From: Martinezella tropici
Lineage (GTDB): Bacteria; Pseudomonadota; Alphaproteobacteria; Rhizobiales; Rhizobiaceae
NCBI RefSeq assembly: GCF_003287875.1
Contig: NZ_QMKK01000044.1
Span: 186,001 to 250,000, forward strand
Direction: 5' to 3'
Length of the DNA: 64,000 bases
Made by a program: the position numbers and the translations under genes. This document shows positions 1 through 10,099 of the stretch, piece by piece. The stretch's first letter is position 1, and each line of letters begins with the position of its first letter. Below the pieces are notes generated by a model, which saw nothing but the letters and a program-made list of their open reading frames with translations, made no database searches and was not told the origin of the DNA.

Positions 1-796
1 GCTTCTTGGCGTTCTTCGGCATCCACTCTTCATGGGTGCCCCAGCCCAGTTCGGCCGGCTGCAGGCCTTCGGAGATGAAGCCTTCGACCGACCAGGTATT
101 CCAGAAGACGTTGAGCGGCTTCGGATGCTTGGTGCGCTGCGTGTCGCGCTCGGCAATGTGGACGCCCTTGACGCCGACCTTCTTCATCAGCTTGGCCCAG
201 CCTTCGCGGTCGTGCTGATCCGGCTCGTCGAACTTCAAGCCGATATCCTTGGCGAGGTTGACGAGCGCCTGCTTGACGAACCAGGAGACCATGCCCGGAT
301 TGGCGCCGCAGGTGGAAACGGCCGTCGTGCCGCCCGGGTTCTTCGCCTTTTCCTTGCGCACGGTTTCGCGCAGCGCATAGTTGGTGCGGTCGGCATTCTT
401 CATGCTCTTGTCGAAGTAGAAGCCGAGCCAGGGTTCGACGACGGTATCGATGTAGAGCACATCGAGCTTGCGGCAGAGCTTGATGAGATCGAGCGAGGAG
501 GTGTCGACCGAGAGGTTGACGCAGAAGCCCTGGCCGCTGCCTTCCGTCAGGAGCGGCTTCAGGAGATCCTTGTAATTGTCCTTGGTGACATATTCCTTGA
601 TATGACGGACGCCATGCTTTTCGAGGATCGCCAGGTGCTCGGCGTCCATCTGCGGGTCAATGACGACCATCCGGCTTTTGTCGAATTTGAAATGGCGCTC
701 GATCAGGGGCAGGGTGCCGCGGCCGATGGAGCCAAAGCCGATCATCACGATCGGACCGGTAATTTCGGCATATACCGGATAGTTCTCTTCCGTCAT
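1..796 (-). CDS. hss: Homospermidine synthase, N-terminal part (cut by window edge)
   Basis: Makes homospermidine from putrescine/spermidine in an NAD-dependent reaction; homospermidine is a main polyamine of rhizobia. About 265 N-terminal residues are present and the rest lies outside the window. Seen: start MTEENYPVYAEIT, a Rossmann motif IGFGSIGRG at about residues 19-27, then the family stretches VDTVVEPWLG-like (YIDTVVEPWLGFYFD) and GANPGMVSWFVKQAL. The ATG at 796 is preceded by GGAGAAAAG. The family is about 480 residues, so a bit over half is visible. No partner gene is adjacent; the next gene is 230 bp away on the same strand. Confidence 0.9.
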   Translation of the reverse strand, partial: MTEENYPVYAEITGPIVMIGFGSIGRGTLPLIERHFKFDKSRMVVIDPQMDAEHLAILEKHGVRHIKEYVTKDNYKDLLKPLLTEGSGQGFCVNLSVDTSSLDLIKLCRKLDVLYIDTVVEPWLGFYFDKSMKNADRTNYALRETVRKEKAKNPGGTTAVSTCGANPGMVSWFVKQALVNLAKDIGLKFDEPDQHDREGWAKLMKKVGVKGVHIAERDTQRTKHPKPLNVFWNTWSVEGFISEGLQPAELGWGTHEEWMPKNAKK

Positions 797-1025
797 TCTT
801 TTCTCCTTCGAAAGGCAGGACGCCGTTCGGTTTGCGAAATTCAATCAGAGTTGGCGCGAAAACGCGAGATGAGCGGCTCTAATCATAATTTGATGTCACA
901 ATAAAGAGCTGTTCAGGGTTAGCCGGGCAAAGTCAAGAAGGCCAACATACACGCCATATGCGACGAGTTTGTTGCCTTCAAGGTTTGTTTTTACTGACCT
1001 ATGGGAAATGCAGCGTCGGCCGCGC

Positions 1026-1310
1026 TCAGCCTTTCAAGGCTTCCAGGCCATCGGTAACGGTGGTCAGCGCGATTTCCTGGATCTCATAGACGGCGATGCC
1101 ATGAATGGTGAAGGGGTCGGCTGCAGCATAGGCCTCCAGTTCGGTACGCTCGCCGCGGGCGAAGATGACGCCGCCGGTGCGCGGTACCTTGCGGCCGGAG
1201 GCCAAAAACCATCCCTTGGCATAGCCTTCCTTCACCCAGGCCATGTGCGGCTCCATATACCTGTCGGCTTCGTCATTGCCCTTGAGATAGGTGAGTGAGA
1301 GGATGAACAT
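1026..1310 (-). CDS. YciI-like protein
   Basis: A 94-residue protein of the YciI/YCII family (ferredoxin-like alpha-beta fold, often dimeric, biochemical role mostly unknown). Seen: N-terminal MFILSLTYLKG, a central H (EPHMAWV) in the position of the conserved family histidine, and the DPFTIHGIAVYEI segment typical of the C-terminal half. It begins directly next to the stop of the aminotransferase class IV gene on the same strand (the two abut at 1310/1311), so it is probably the last gene of a pabB-pabC-yciI transcript. Any link to folate synthesis is only by position. Confidence 0.75.
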   Translation of the reverse strand: MFILSLTYLKGNDEADRYMEPHMAWVKEGYAKGWFLASGRKVPRTGGVIFARGERTELEAYAAADPFTIHGIAVYEIQEIALTTVTDGLEALKG

Positions 1311-1955
1311 TCAATCATTCCATAGGAGTTGCGCGCGGATCAGGCCGCGCAGGGAGTTTCCGACGTAAAGGGTATGGTCTTTAAGGTCGTCGACGCGGAT
1401 GCGGCCGACGCGGGCCTTGCGCTGGCAGATGAGTTCCGTGCGCAAGACGCCGGCAAGCAGGCCGGCGGAAATCGGCGGAGTGCGCAGCGCGTCCGGACCA
1501 TCCTCGATGAAGACCGAGGTGATCGTGCCCTCGCACACCTCGCCCTTCTCATTGAGCAGCAGCACCTCGTCTGCTTCGTCAGGCCGATATTCCGCGCGCG
1601 CTGCCTCATAAACTGCGCGGCGCGTGGTCTTGACGCGCAGCAGCTTGTCGGCGGAATCGAGCCGGGTTGCGGCAATGCGGACCCGCCAGACGGTGTCGGA
1701 TGGCAGCGGGACAAAGGGGGCCGTCGTCACTGCCGTCTGGCCTTCGCGATCCAGCGTCAACCGAACCCTCAAAGGCACAGCGGTACCGGCAATCGCCTGT
1801 TCCAGTTTTCCGAGCACGTTCTTCGGAGCTGAAAAGCCGAGGCGGCGGGCGGAGCGCTGCAGGCGGGCGAGATGCAGGCGCAGGCGAACGAAGCCGGTTT
1901 CCGGCTCGTAGCGCAGCGTCTCGATCAGGGAAAAATCCTCTACCGGTCGATCCAT
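1311..1955 (-). CDS. pabC: Aminotransferase class IV, probable 4-amino-4-deoxychorismate lyase
   Basis: PLP enzyme that would convert aminodeoxychorismate to p-aminobenzoate plus pyruvate for folate synthesis. 214 residues from the ATG at 1955; an upstream ATG at 1991 would add 12 residues but the inner one has GGGGGA in front. Seen: the Schiff-base lysine region LLRVKTTRRAVYEAA and the EVCEGTITSVFIE segment that holds the conserved Glu of fold-type IV. It overlaps the end of pabB by 16 bases, which supports translational coupling and the assignment as PabC rather than a generic D-amino acid or branched-chain transaminase. Confidence 0.75.
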   Translation of the reverse strand: MDRPVEDFSLIETLRYEPETGFVRLRLHLARLQRSARRLGFSAPKNVLGKLEQAIAGTAVPLRVRLTLDREGQTAVTTAPFVPLPSDTVWRVRIAATRLDSADKLLRVKTTRRAVYEAARAEYRPDEADEVLLLNEKGEVCEGTITSVFIEDGPDALRTPPISAGLLAGVLRTELICQRKARVGRIRVDDLKDHTLYVGNSLRGLIRAQLLWND

Positions 1956-3100
1956 CGGTCCCCCACGGCAAAGCGCGCCTTGAGGAGGCATTCCTCATAT
2001 TCCGCTTCCGCCGTCGAATCGAAGACGATGCCTCCGCCGACATTGAACACCGCGCGGCCGTCTTCGAAAAGCGTGATCGTGCGGATCGCCACCGAAAAAC
2101 GCATGGCACCACCAGGCGAGATCATGCCGATCGCGCCGCAATAGGCGTCGCGCGGGCTGCCTTCGAGGTCGTGCAGGATTTCCATCGCCCGCATTTTCGG
2201 CGCGCCGGTGATCGAGCCGCAGGGAAAAAGTGCTGCGAGGATATCGCGAATGGTGATGCCGGGAAGCAGCTTCGCCTGCACATGGCTGACCATCTGGTGC
2301 AGCGTGGGATAGGTCTCGATTTCGAAAAGCTTGGGAACGTCCAGCGTGCCGACTTCGGTGATGCGCGAGATATCGTTGCGAAGCAAGTCGACGATCATGC
2401 GGTTTTCGGCCTGCGTCTTCTCGTCGGCCAGCATGGCGGCGATGATCTCGTCGTCATCGGCGGCATCCTTGCCGCGCTTGGCCGTGCCCTTCATCGGATG
2501 CGTCTCGATCCAGCCATCCTCGTCCGTGCGGAAAAAAAGCTCCGGCGAGCGCGACAGGATGATCGGCCCGCCGAGATCGACGAGCGCGCCGTATTTCACC
2601 GGCTGCCGTTCGATCAGCGACCAGAAGGCGGCGCGCGGATCGCCGTTCCAGCGGGCACGGATCGGCATGGTGAGGTTTGCCTGATAGCAATCGCCCTGGC
2701 GCAGATGCCAATGCAGCCTGTCGAAGCGCTCCTTATATATCTCGAAATTCCAGCTGGCCTTCGGCTCCGTGAGAAACTCCTGGTTTTCCGGGCGCTGCGC
2801 CGGCTGACCGAGTGGATGGCCGTCGGCCGCGGGCGCATCGAAAACGCCGAAACATAGCAGCGGTGTTTCCCTGTTTTCCTCGGCGAAGGATGCGAGTTTT
2901 TCCTCGAAGAGATGCCCGGCCTCGTAGGCCATGTAGCCGGCCAGCCATTTTCCCTCTTGCCTGGCCTTTTCCATGCGATCCAGCGCATCGAAAAACTGCA
3001 CGCGCGTATGGGCCATGATGACCTCGGCCGGTTCGGCGAAGATCATCACCTGTCCTGTGCTGTCGTCCCTGAAGAGGACGTAGGGTATGGCATCGGCCAT
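1940..3100 (-). CDS. pabB: Aminodeoxychorismate synthase component I
   Basis: Amidates chorismate to 4-amino-4-deoxychorismate in the p-aminobenzoate branch of folate synthesis. 386 residues from ATG at 3100 (MADAIPYVLFRDD); the longer reading from 3151 adds 17 unlikely residues. Seen motifs of the chorismate-binding fold: ILSRSPELFF, HPMKGTAKRG (the PIKGT-type signature with its lysine that marks PabB rather than TrpE), AENRMIVDLLRNDI and CGSITGAPKMRAMEIL. No PabA glutaminase is in the window. The stop overlaps the start of pabC. Confidence 0.88.
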   Translation of the reverse strand: MADAIPYVLFRDDSTGQVMIFAEPAEVIMAHTRVQFFDALDRMEKARQEGKWLAGYMAYEAGHLFEEKLASFAEENRETPLLCFGVFDAPAADGHPLGQPAQRPENQEFLTEPKASWNFEIYKERFDRLHWHLRQGDCYQANLTMPIRARWNGDPRAAFWSLIERQPVKYGALVDLGGPIILSRSPELFFRTDEDGWIETHPMKGTAKRGKDAADDDEIIAAMLADEKTQAENRMIVDLLRNDISRITEVGTLDVPKLFEIETYPTLHQMVSHVQAKLLPGITIRDILAALFPCGSITGAPKMRAMEILHDLEGSPRDAYCGAIGMISPGGAMRFSVAIRTITLFEDGRAVFNVGGGIVFDSTAEAEYEECLLKARFAVGDRWIDR

Positions 3101-3160
3101 GCGCGGATTTCGATCCAGTCTTTGTTCAGTGATCCCCAGGCATGATTGCATATGCCGTTA

Positions 3161-3315
3161 CGCGTGGCCTCTCACCCCAACCCTCTCCCCGCTCGCGGGG
3201 AGAGGGGACTGGTTCTGCGTCCACCGCACCATTCTCTGCACACAACGGTGCAGCGGTTGCGATCGCTCCCTCTCCCCGCATCGGCGGGGAGAGGGTTGGG
3301 GTGAGGGGCCACGCG
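3161..3315. repeat. Paired palindromic intergenic repeat
   Basis: A 30-base unit at 3161-3190 (cgcgtggcctctcacccc then aaccctctcccc) returns as its near-perfect inverse at 3286-3315, about 95 bases apart. The left unit continues into gctcgcggggagagggg and the right one begins ccctctccccgcatcggcgg, so each side can also fold alone. It lies between pabB and pepF. It looks like one of the rhizobial REP/RIME-like intergenic elements and could act as a transcript barrier. Confidence 0.85.
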
Positions 3316-3373
3316 CAAAGCTCCGGCAATAGCGAAGATGCCTGGCCTGCTTTTCCTCAGAGCAGACGGGATT

Positions 3374-5218
3374 TCAGTTCTTATCTAGCGCTTCCAGCTC
3401 GTCGATCAGCCCTTCGATCATCGACAGTCCCTTGCTCCAGAACGACGGATCGGTCGCGTCGAGGCCGAAGGGCTTCAGCAGTTCGGAGTGGTGCTTGGTG
3501 CCGCCGGCCTTCAGGAGCTCGAAATACTTGTCCTGGAAACCCTTTTCGGCGTTTTGGTAGACGGCATAGAGCGAGTTCACCAGGCAATCGCCAAAGGCAT
3601 AGGCGTAGACGTAGAAGGGCGAGTGGATGAAATGGGGGATATAGGCCCAGTAGGTCTCGTAGCCCTCGGAAATCTTGATCGCCGGGCCTAAGCTCTCTGC
3701 CTGTACCGAGAGCCACAGCTCGCCGATATTGTCCGATGTCAGCTCGCCATTCTTGCGGGCGGTATGAACCTTGCGCTCGAATTCATAGAAGGCGATCTGG
3801 CGCACGACCGTGTTGATCATGTCCTCGACCTTCTGGGCGAGCATGGCCTTGCGTTCGCGCTTGTCGGTGGTCCTGTCAAGGAGCGCGCGGAAGGTCAGCA
3901 TCTCGCCGAAGACCGACGCGGTTTCCGCGAGCGTCAGCGGCGTCTGGCACATCAGCGCGCCCTGGCCGCCGGCCAGCACCTGGTGCACGCCATGGCCGAG
4001 CTCGTGCGCCAGCGTCATGACATCGCGCGGCTTGCCCATATAGTTGACAAGAACATAAGGGTGGGCCGAAGGGACCGTCGGATGGGCAAAAGCGCCCGGC
4101 GCCTTGCCCGGGCGCACCGGCGCGTCGATCCATTCCTCGTCGAAGAAGCGTTTGGCAATAGCGGCCATTTCCGGCGCGAAACTGCCGTAGGCGGAAAGAA
4201 CCGTGTCTTTCGCTTCGGTCCAGGGGATCAGGGCGTTGGGCGTCTCCGGCAGCGGTGCATTGCGGTCCCAGAAGTTCATCTGGTCCATGCCGAGCCACTT
4301 GGCTTTCATCTTGTAATAGCGATGCGAGAGGCGCGGATAGGCCTCGCGCACGGCGGCCGCCAGCGCATCCACCACCTCGCGCTCGACGCGGTTGGCCAGA
4401 TGCCTGCTGTCGGCGATATCCTCGAAGCCGCGCCAGCGATCGGCGATTTCCTTGTCCTTGGCGAGCGTATTGGTGATGAGCGTGAAAGTGCGCAAATTGG
4501 CCTTGAAGGTTTCGGCAAGCGCCATGGCCGCCTTGCGGCGTATCTCCGGATCCTGCTCCTGCAGCATATTCAAGGCGACTTCCAGCGGCTGCTTCTCGCC
4601 GTCGATCTCGAAGCGCAATTCCGCCATCGTTTCGTCGAACAGGCGGTTGAAGGCGGCGGCACTCGTCATGGATTTTTCCAGGAACAGCTGTTCCAGCTTG
4701 TCGTCGAGCTGATGGGGCTTGTCCTTGCGCAGGTCGACGATCCACGGGCGATAGTGGCCGGCGGCGGGGTCGTTCGCCATGCAGGCGTCCATCACCGCAT
4801 CGTCGATACGGTTGAGTTCCAGCGCGAAGAACAGGAGATGCGAGGAGTAGTCCGTCAGCTTCGCCTGGACATCGCCATAGAGCTTGCCGTTGGCCGGATC
4901 GATCGTATTGGAGAAATAGGTGAGCCCGGCATATGAGCCGAGGCGGCCCATGATGTCGTCAAGCGCTTCATACTCCTTGAGAGCCGCGCCGATACCGGCA
5001 TCGCCCGATTTGGCGGCGGCATCGGTAAGCTTTCCCTTCCACTTTTCCTCGAAGCCAACGGCCATCTTGCCGGCCCTTTCCATGTCATTGAGGAAGGCCG
5101 GCGAGGTCGCGGACGGATAGAGGTCGCTGAGCTTCCAGGCTGGCAGGTCGCCAAGCGCTTGTCCGGCGGCCTGGCTTGCGGAAAAGTTAAGGGATCGATG
5201 GAGCGAGGTCGGGCTCAT
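3374..5218 (-). CDS. pepF: Oligoendopeptidase F (M3 family metallopeptidase)
   Basis: Cytoplasmic zinc endopeptidase that cuts short peptides. 614 residues, usual length for the family. Seen: the zinc motif HELGHGVHQ near residue 405 with the downstream Glu in LAETASVFGEM (third ligand), and the C-terminal segment FIHSPFYVYAYAFGDCLVNSLY typical of PepF proteins. Start at MSPTSLHRSLNFS. No signal peptide. Monocistronic as far as can be seen: the intergenic repeat follows and a divergent response regulator precedes it. Confidence 0.92.
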   Translation of the reverse strand: MSPTSLHRSLNFSASQAAGQALGDLPAWKLSDLYPSATSPAFLNDMERAGKMAVGFEEKWKGKLTDAAAKSGDAGIGAALKEYEALDDIMGRLGSYAGLTYFSNTIDPANGKLYGDVQAKLTDYSSHLLFFALELNRIDDAVMDACMANDPAAGHYRPWIVDLRKDKPHQLDDKLEQLFLEKSMTSAAAFNRLFDETMAELRFEIDGEKQPLEVALNMLQEQDPEIRRKAAMALAETFKANLRTFTLITNTLAKDKEIADRWRGFEDIADSRHLANRVEREVVDALAAAVREAYPRLSHRYYKMKAKWLGMDQMNFWDRNAPLPETPNALIPWTEAKDTVLSAYGSFAPEMAAIAKRFFDEEWIDAPVRPGKAPGAFAHPTVPSAHPYVLVNYMGKPRDVMTLAHELGHGVHQVLAGGQGALMCQTPLTLAETASVFGEMLTFRALLDRTTDKRERKAMLAQKVEDMINTVVRQIAFYEFERKVHTARKNGELTSDNIGELWLSVQAESLGPAIKISEGYETYWAYIPHFIHSPFYVYAYAFGDCLVNSLYAVYQNAEKGFQDKYFELLKAGGTKHHSELLKPFGLDATDPSFWSKGLSMIEGLIDELEALDKN

Positions 5219-5438
5219 GGGCGATATTTCCTCTGCTTTTATTTTTCGGAACGTCCGGTCCGTTCGTGTCTAATCGGCCGAAAAGCATGCTGCAAGGCCT
5301 GATTTCCCTGCATTGGCGCTTGAAACATAAGCGATATTACATTCGTCATAATGATTAAAATGCGATGATTTGGCAAAACTTCATGTTCAAGCCTTTCTGC
5401 GAGTGTTCGCTTCAGGTTTCGCATGAAGTGAGGCACCA

Positions 5439-7019
<1,581 letters not shown>

Positions 7020-7193
7020 GTGGTGATTAACGTTTAGGCAAGCATATTTTGTTACCCGTCGTAAAGCACTTGTTAGTGCATCGTTCACCATGTATGAAGA
7101 GGGCGACCATGTGTGGCATTTTTGCCATCGTGTCACCGCAATTGACAGCCATTTGGAACACGATGCGACATTGTCTGTCGGACGGGGATCGAA

Positions 7194-9146
7194 TTGCCGA
7201 ATTTGAGTGGAAATACCAAGCCTAAAAGCTTGAGCTGGCATTCTGCGTGCTCTGACTTATTTCGCAAGGTGGCCAAGGTTGCAGCCGTTGGCCTCTTTGC
7301 CTTGGCCGTTTCCACCCCTGTTTTCGTCGGCACCCCTTCGCAGGCCGGCGGTGAAACCCGCAGCCTCAAGATCTATTACGTCCACACCGGCGAAAAGGCC
7401 GTCATCACCTATAAGCGCAATGGCAAGTTCGATCCGGACGGCCTGGAGAAGCTGAACCGCATCCTGCGCGACTGGCGCAAGAATCAGCCGACCAAGATGA
7501 ATCCGCGCCTGTTCGATCTGATCTGGGAAGTCTACCGCGAAAGCGGTTCGCATGAATTCATCTACGTGATCTGCGGCTTCCGTTCGCCCGGCACCAACGA
7601 GATGCTGCGCACGCGCTCCGCCCATACAGGCGTTGCCAAGAAGAGCCAGCACATGCTCGGCAATGCGATGGATTTCTATATTCCAGATGTCAAGCTCACC
7701 AAGCTGCGCGAGCTCGGCATGAAGCTTCAGGTGGGCGGCGTTGGCTATTATCCGACCTCCGGCTCCCCCTTCGTCCATATGGATGTCGGCGGTGTGCGCG
7801 CCTGGCCGCGCATGGATCGCCAGGATCTTGTTCGCCTGTTCCCGGACGGCAAGACCATGCATATTCCGGCGGATGGCCGGCCGCTGCCGGGCTATCAGCA
7901 GGCAGTCGCCGACTATAAGCGCCGCATGTCGTCCGACGATATTCAGATCGCCAGCTCCTCGTCGCCGCGCCGCGGCTTCTTTGCCCGCCTGTTTGGCGGC
8001 GGCGGTGCGGATGAGGAAGAGGACAATGCGGAAAGTGGCACGGCGGTAGCGCCGGTGGCCGTGGCTTCGGCAACGCGTAAGGGTCAGCCAGCTCCGGTTG
8101 CGAGCGATGATGGTGACGATAGCGCCGCTCCGGTCCAAACCCCCGCTCAGGTTCAGGTTGCAAGCGTAAACGCCCCCGTTCCGCAGGTTCGTCCGGCCTT
8201 TGGCAATCAGCCTGCCGGCAGCGATGTTGCGTCCGCCCTTGTCTCGCCGTCGCGTAACGCCGCGCAAGACGCGCTTGCGGCCGCAATGCCGAACACGGAC
8301 GATCAGCCGCAATATGCCGATCTTCGCTCCTATCACGTGCCCGTTCCGGCCTTGCTCGATCGGCGTGCGCCTGGCGATGCCGAGCTGGCCTCGGCCGAGG
8401 CTGATATGAAGGGCCAGGTCGCTTCCGTACCGGTGCCGGCACAACGCCCCGAACTTGCTGAAAACCTTTTGGCGTCCACTGACGCGGATCAGGAAGCGCT
8501 CGACGATCAGGCCGATGTCGCCGCCCTTTCGCCTTCGGTCGTCGCCGCCCTCGAGCAGAGCCGTCCCGATCGGTCCGATGCGACTGCTGCGGTTACCCCG
8601 CCGCTTAATGATGTTGCCTCGAAAGATCAGATTGCGCCGGTCAGTGACGGGGCAGCGGGCGGGAACGGTGCCGCTCAGGCTATCGCTTCGGTCCTGCCGC
8701 AGCAGCGACCTGCGCAGCAGATGCCGATGCAGGTGGCGGCGCTCGCGCCGATCCGCAACGAGGTCAAGGCCAGCAGCCGTCGCTTCAACGACAGCTTCGA
8801 TACTGTGACCCCGCAGGAACGTCCGATTGCCGCCGGCATAGCAACCAAGGGCTCGCGGCCGAGTAAACAGGATGCGGTAGAGGCCGATGCTGGCCGCGCT
8901 ACCGTGACGACCGCGCCTACCCTGACGGAGAAGATGATTTCGCAATGGGCGATCGCAAAGGCCCGCGTCGAGATCGTCAATCGCCCCGTCAAGGCGCCAC
9001 GTTTCGTCAGCGCGACGCTGCGTGCCCAGCCGACCGCCGTCTACACGGATGGCTTCAAGATGCAGACGGCATCGATCGATCCGGAGCGTTTCAGCGGTTC
9101 CGCCGTGAACTTCCTCCAGGTGAAGAAGTTCAATTCGGTCGAATAG
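7194..9146 (+). CDS. DUF882 / YcbK-MepK-like murein hydrolase with long repetitive tail
   Basis: 650 residues. N-terminal hydrophobic stretch VAAVGLFALAVSTPVFVG indicates export. The DUF882 (peptidase M15_2) domain follows at about residues 55-230 with the metal-ligand pattern SQHMLGNAMDFY near 152 and FVHMDVGG near 194, matching the His/Asp/His set of E. coli MepK, a murein cross-link endopeptidase. After about residue 240 the sequence is low-complexity and rich in Ala, Pro, Gln and Asp, with several P-x-x-R-P motifs (PQVRP, PAQRP, PQQRP, PQERP), then a more ordered end of about 70 residues. No ATG is in frame; the start is the TTG at 7194 with GGGGA seven bases upstream. A hairpin terminator follows. 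Confidence 0.8.
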   Translation: MPNLSGNTKPKSLSWHSACSDLFRKVAKVAAVGLFALAVSTPVFVGTPSQAGGETRSLKIYYVHTGEKAVITYKRNGKFDPDGLEKLNRILRDWRKNQPTKMNPRLFDLIWEVYRESGSHEFIYVICGFRSPGTNEMLRTRSAHTGVAKKSQHMLGNAMDFYIPDVKLTKLRELGMKLQVGGVGYYPTSGSPFVHMDVGGVRAWPRMDRQDLVRLFPDGKTMHIPADGRPLPGYQQAVADYKRRMSSDDIQIASSSSPRRGFFARLFGGGGADEEEDNAESGTAVAPVAVASATRKGQPAPVASDDGDDSAAPVQTPAQVQVASVNAPVPQVRPAFGNQPAGSDVASALVSPSRNAAQDALAAAMPNTDDQPQYADLRSYHVPVPALLDRRAPGDAELASAEADMKGQVASVPVPAQRPELAENLLASTDADQEALDDQADVAALSPSVVAALEQSRPDRSDATAAVTPPLNDVASKDQIAPVSDGAAGGNGAAQAIASVLPQQRPAQQMPMQVAALAPIRNEVKASSRRFNDSFDTVTPQERPIAAGIATKGSRPSKQDAVEADAGRATVTTAPTLTEKMISQWAIAKARVEIVNRPVKAPRFVSATLRAQPTAVYTDGFKMQTASIDPERFSGSAVNFLQVKKFNSVE

Positions 9147-9175
9147 GCTGAGATTCCTGTTCTATGCAGTCCTCG

Positions 9176-9197
9176 GGGAGCCGCTTGGGCTCCCTTT
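9176..9197 (+). terminator. Terminator after the DUF882 gene
   Basis: Stem GGGAGCC / GGCTCCC with a five-base loop followed by TTT, 30 bases after the DUF882 stop. It separates that gene from the glycan locus. Confidence 0.65.
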
Positions 9198-9274
9198 GCA
9201 TATGGCGGGTGCAGCTGAGATCAGTGCTGTTGCTCGCAGGTGACACCGCATCCGCTTTCAGGTTCAAGTCAGCT

Positions 9275-9321
9275 TTTATTCAGCCTGGTCTCACGCTTCA
9301 TTCAGCGTCGTTTCATTCAGC
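9275..9321 (+). promoter_or_regulatory. Direct repeats upstream of the GT29-like gene
   Basis: Three copies of a ten-base motif on the plus strand: TTTATTCAGC at 9275-9284, TTCATTCAGC at 9297-9306 and again at 9312-9321 (spacings 22 and 15). They end about 40 bases before the probable start of the GT29-like gene. Reads like a binding site for a regulator that recognises direct repeats; the regulator is unknown. Confidence 0.4.
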
Positions 9322-9362
9322 CGGATTAGGGCGGCAGTCTTTCCAAGGCTGGATATCCGCGT

Positions 9363-9980
9363 TTGAATCGAAAGACAGCAATCATCATCGGCAATGGCAA
9401 GCTGCCGCGCGATCTCTCGGAGATCGTGGACAGAGCGGATTTTACAATGCGCTTCAACGAGCCGAAGACGTCGATCGGCATGAGCGGATCGCGCACCGAT
9501 ATTCTCATGCTCGCAACCTCCAGCAAGCCGATGCAACGCCGGCTGACGGATCCGGCCTTCCTGGCCAGCGCCACCTTCAGGGCCGCAAAGGAGGTCGTGC
9601 TTGCCTACCATCCCGTCATCATCAGCAAATATCACCCCAAGCCCAACTTCCTTTCGCGCCTGAAAGGCAGGAGAAGCGACTGGACGATGCGGACGATCGA
9701 ACTCGTCGGCGCTGCCGGCAAGGAGATCCGCATCATGCCGCCGCAATTCTATATCGAAGGCTGTGAGGAGCTTGGCGTGAGCGAATGCCGGATGCGCCAA
9801 CTCTTTCCAAGCACCGGCTTTTTCGGCATCCGCTATGCCCTGTCGCGTTTGCCCGCCGACGAGTGGGATGTCAAGCTGTGCGGCTTCAGCTGGGAAGGAT
9901 GGAAGCGTCATGCCTGGCTGGACGAGCGCCGCTGGGTCGACGACAAGATGGCGAGCGGGCGCATCAGCCTGCTCGTCTAA
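9363..9980 (+). CDS. GT29 (sialyltransferase)-like protein
   Basis: 205 residues with the pattern of CMP-sugar-dependent family 29 glycosyltransferases. N-terminus: TAIIIGNGKLPRDL then DFTMRFNEPKTSIG and GSRTDIL, which lines up with sialylmotif L. Later PSTGFFGIRYAL then VKLCGF, which lines up with sialylmotif S, and RHAWLDE, which supplies an HxxxxE as in motif VS. No signal anchor, so it would act in the cytoplasm. Family 29 enzymes transfer sialic acid, and related plant enzymes are implicated with Kdo-like sugars; the true donor here is unknown. Such rhizobial proteins are sometimes labelled urease operon accessory protein, without supporting context here. The start is a TTG with only a weak Shine-Dalgarno sequence, so the first residues are uncertain. 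Confidence 0.6.
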   Translation: MNRKTAIIIGNGKLPRDLSEIVDRADFTMRFNEPKTSIGMSGSRTDILMLATSSKPMQRRLTDPAFLASATFRAAKEVVLAYHPVIISKYHPKPNFLSRLKGRRSDWTMRTIELVGAAGKEIRIMPPQFYIEGCEELGVSECRMRQLFPSTGFFGIRYALSRLPADEWDVKLCGFSWEGWKRHAWLDERRWVDDKMASGRISLLV

Positions 9981-10004
9981 CCTTCTTTCAGTTGTCGAGT
10001 CGAT

Positions 10005-10022
10005 TGAAAACAACCGTTTTCA
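10005..10022. promoter_or_regulatory. Perfect inverted repeat upstream of the GT25 gene
   Basis: TGAAAAC-aacc-GTTTTCA, arms of seven bases, 78 bases before the GT25 start codon and 25 after the GT29-like stop. Too AT-rich and without a T run to be a good terminator, so an operator is possible. Confidence 0.35.
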
Positions 10023-10099
10023 GTTTCGGCTCAGGTTAGCCTAAGTTCGCTTTCATTCACGGTTGCTAGAGCCTCGCGAAAAGGACCGAGGTACTCTTA

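Noticed and set aside
1667..2857. 396-residue open frame on the plus strand over pabC and pabB
   Set aside because: Arg/Ala-rich shadow of the real minus-strand genes; no family motif.
7100..7135. Sigma-54 promoter before the DUF882 gene at tggcatttttgcca
   Set aside because: The GG and GC elements are seven bases apart instead of ten; the palindrome is better explained otherwise.
7257..8945. 562-residue minus-strand frame over the DUF882 gene
   Set aside because: Composition is that of an antisense frame in high-GC DNA; the plus frame has the domain motifs.
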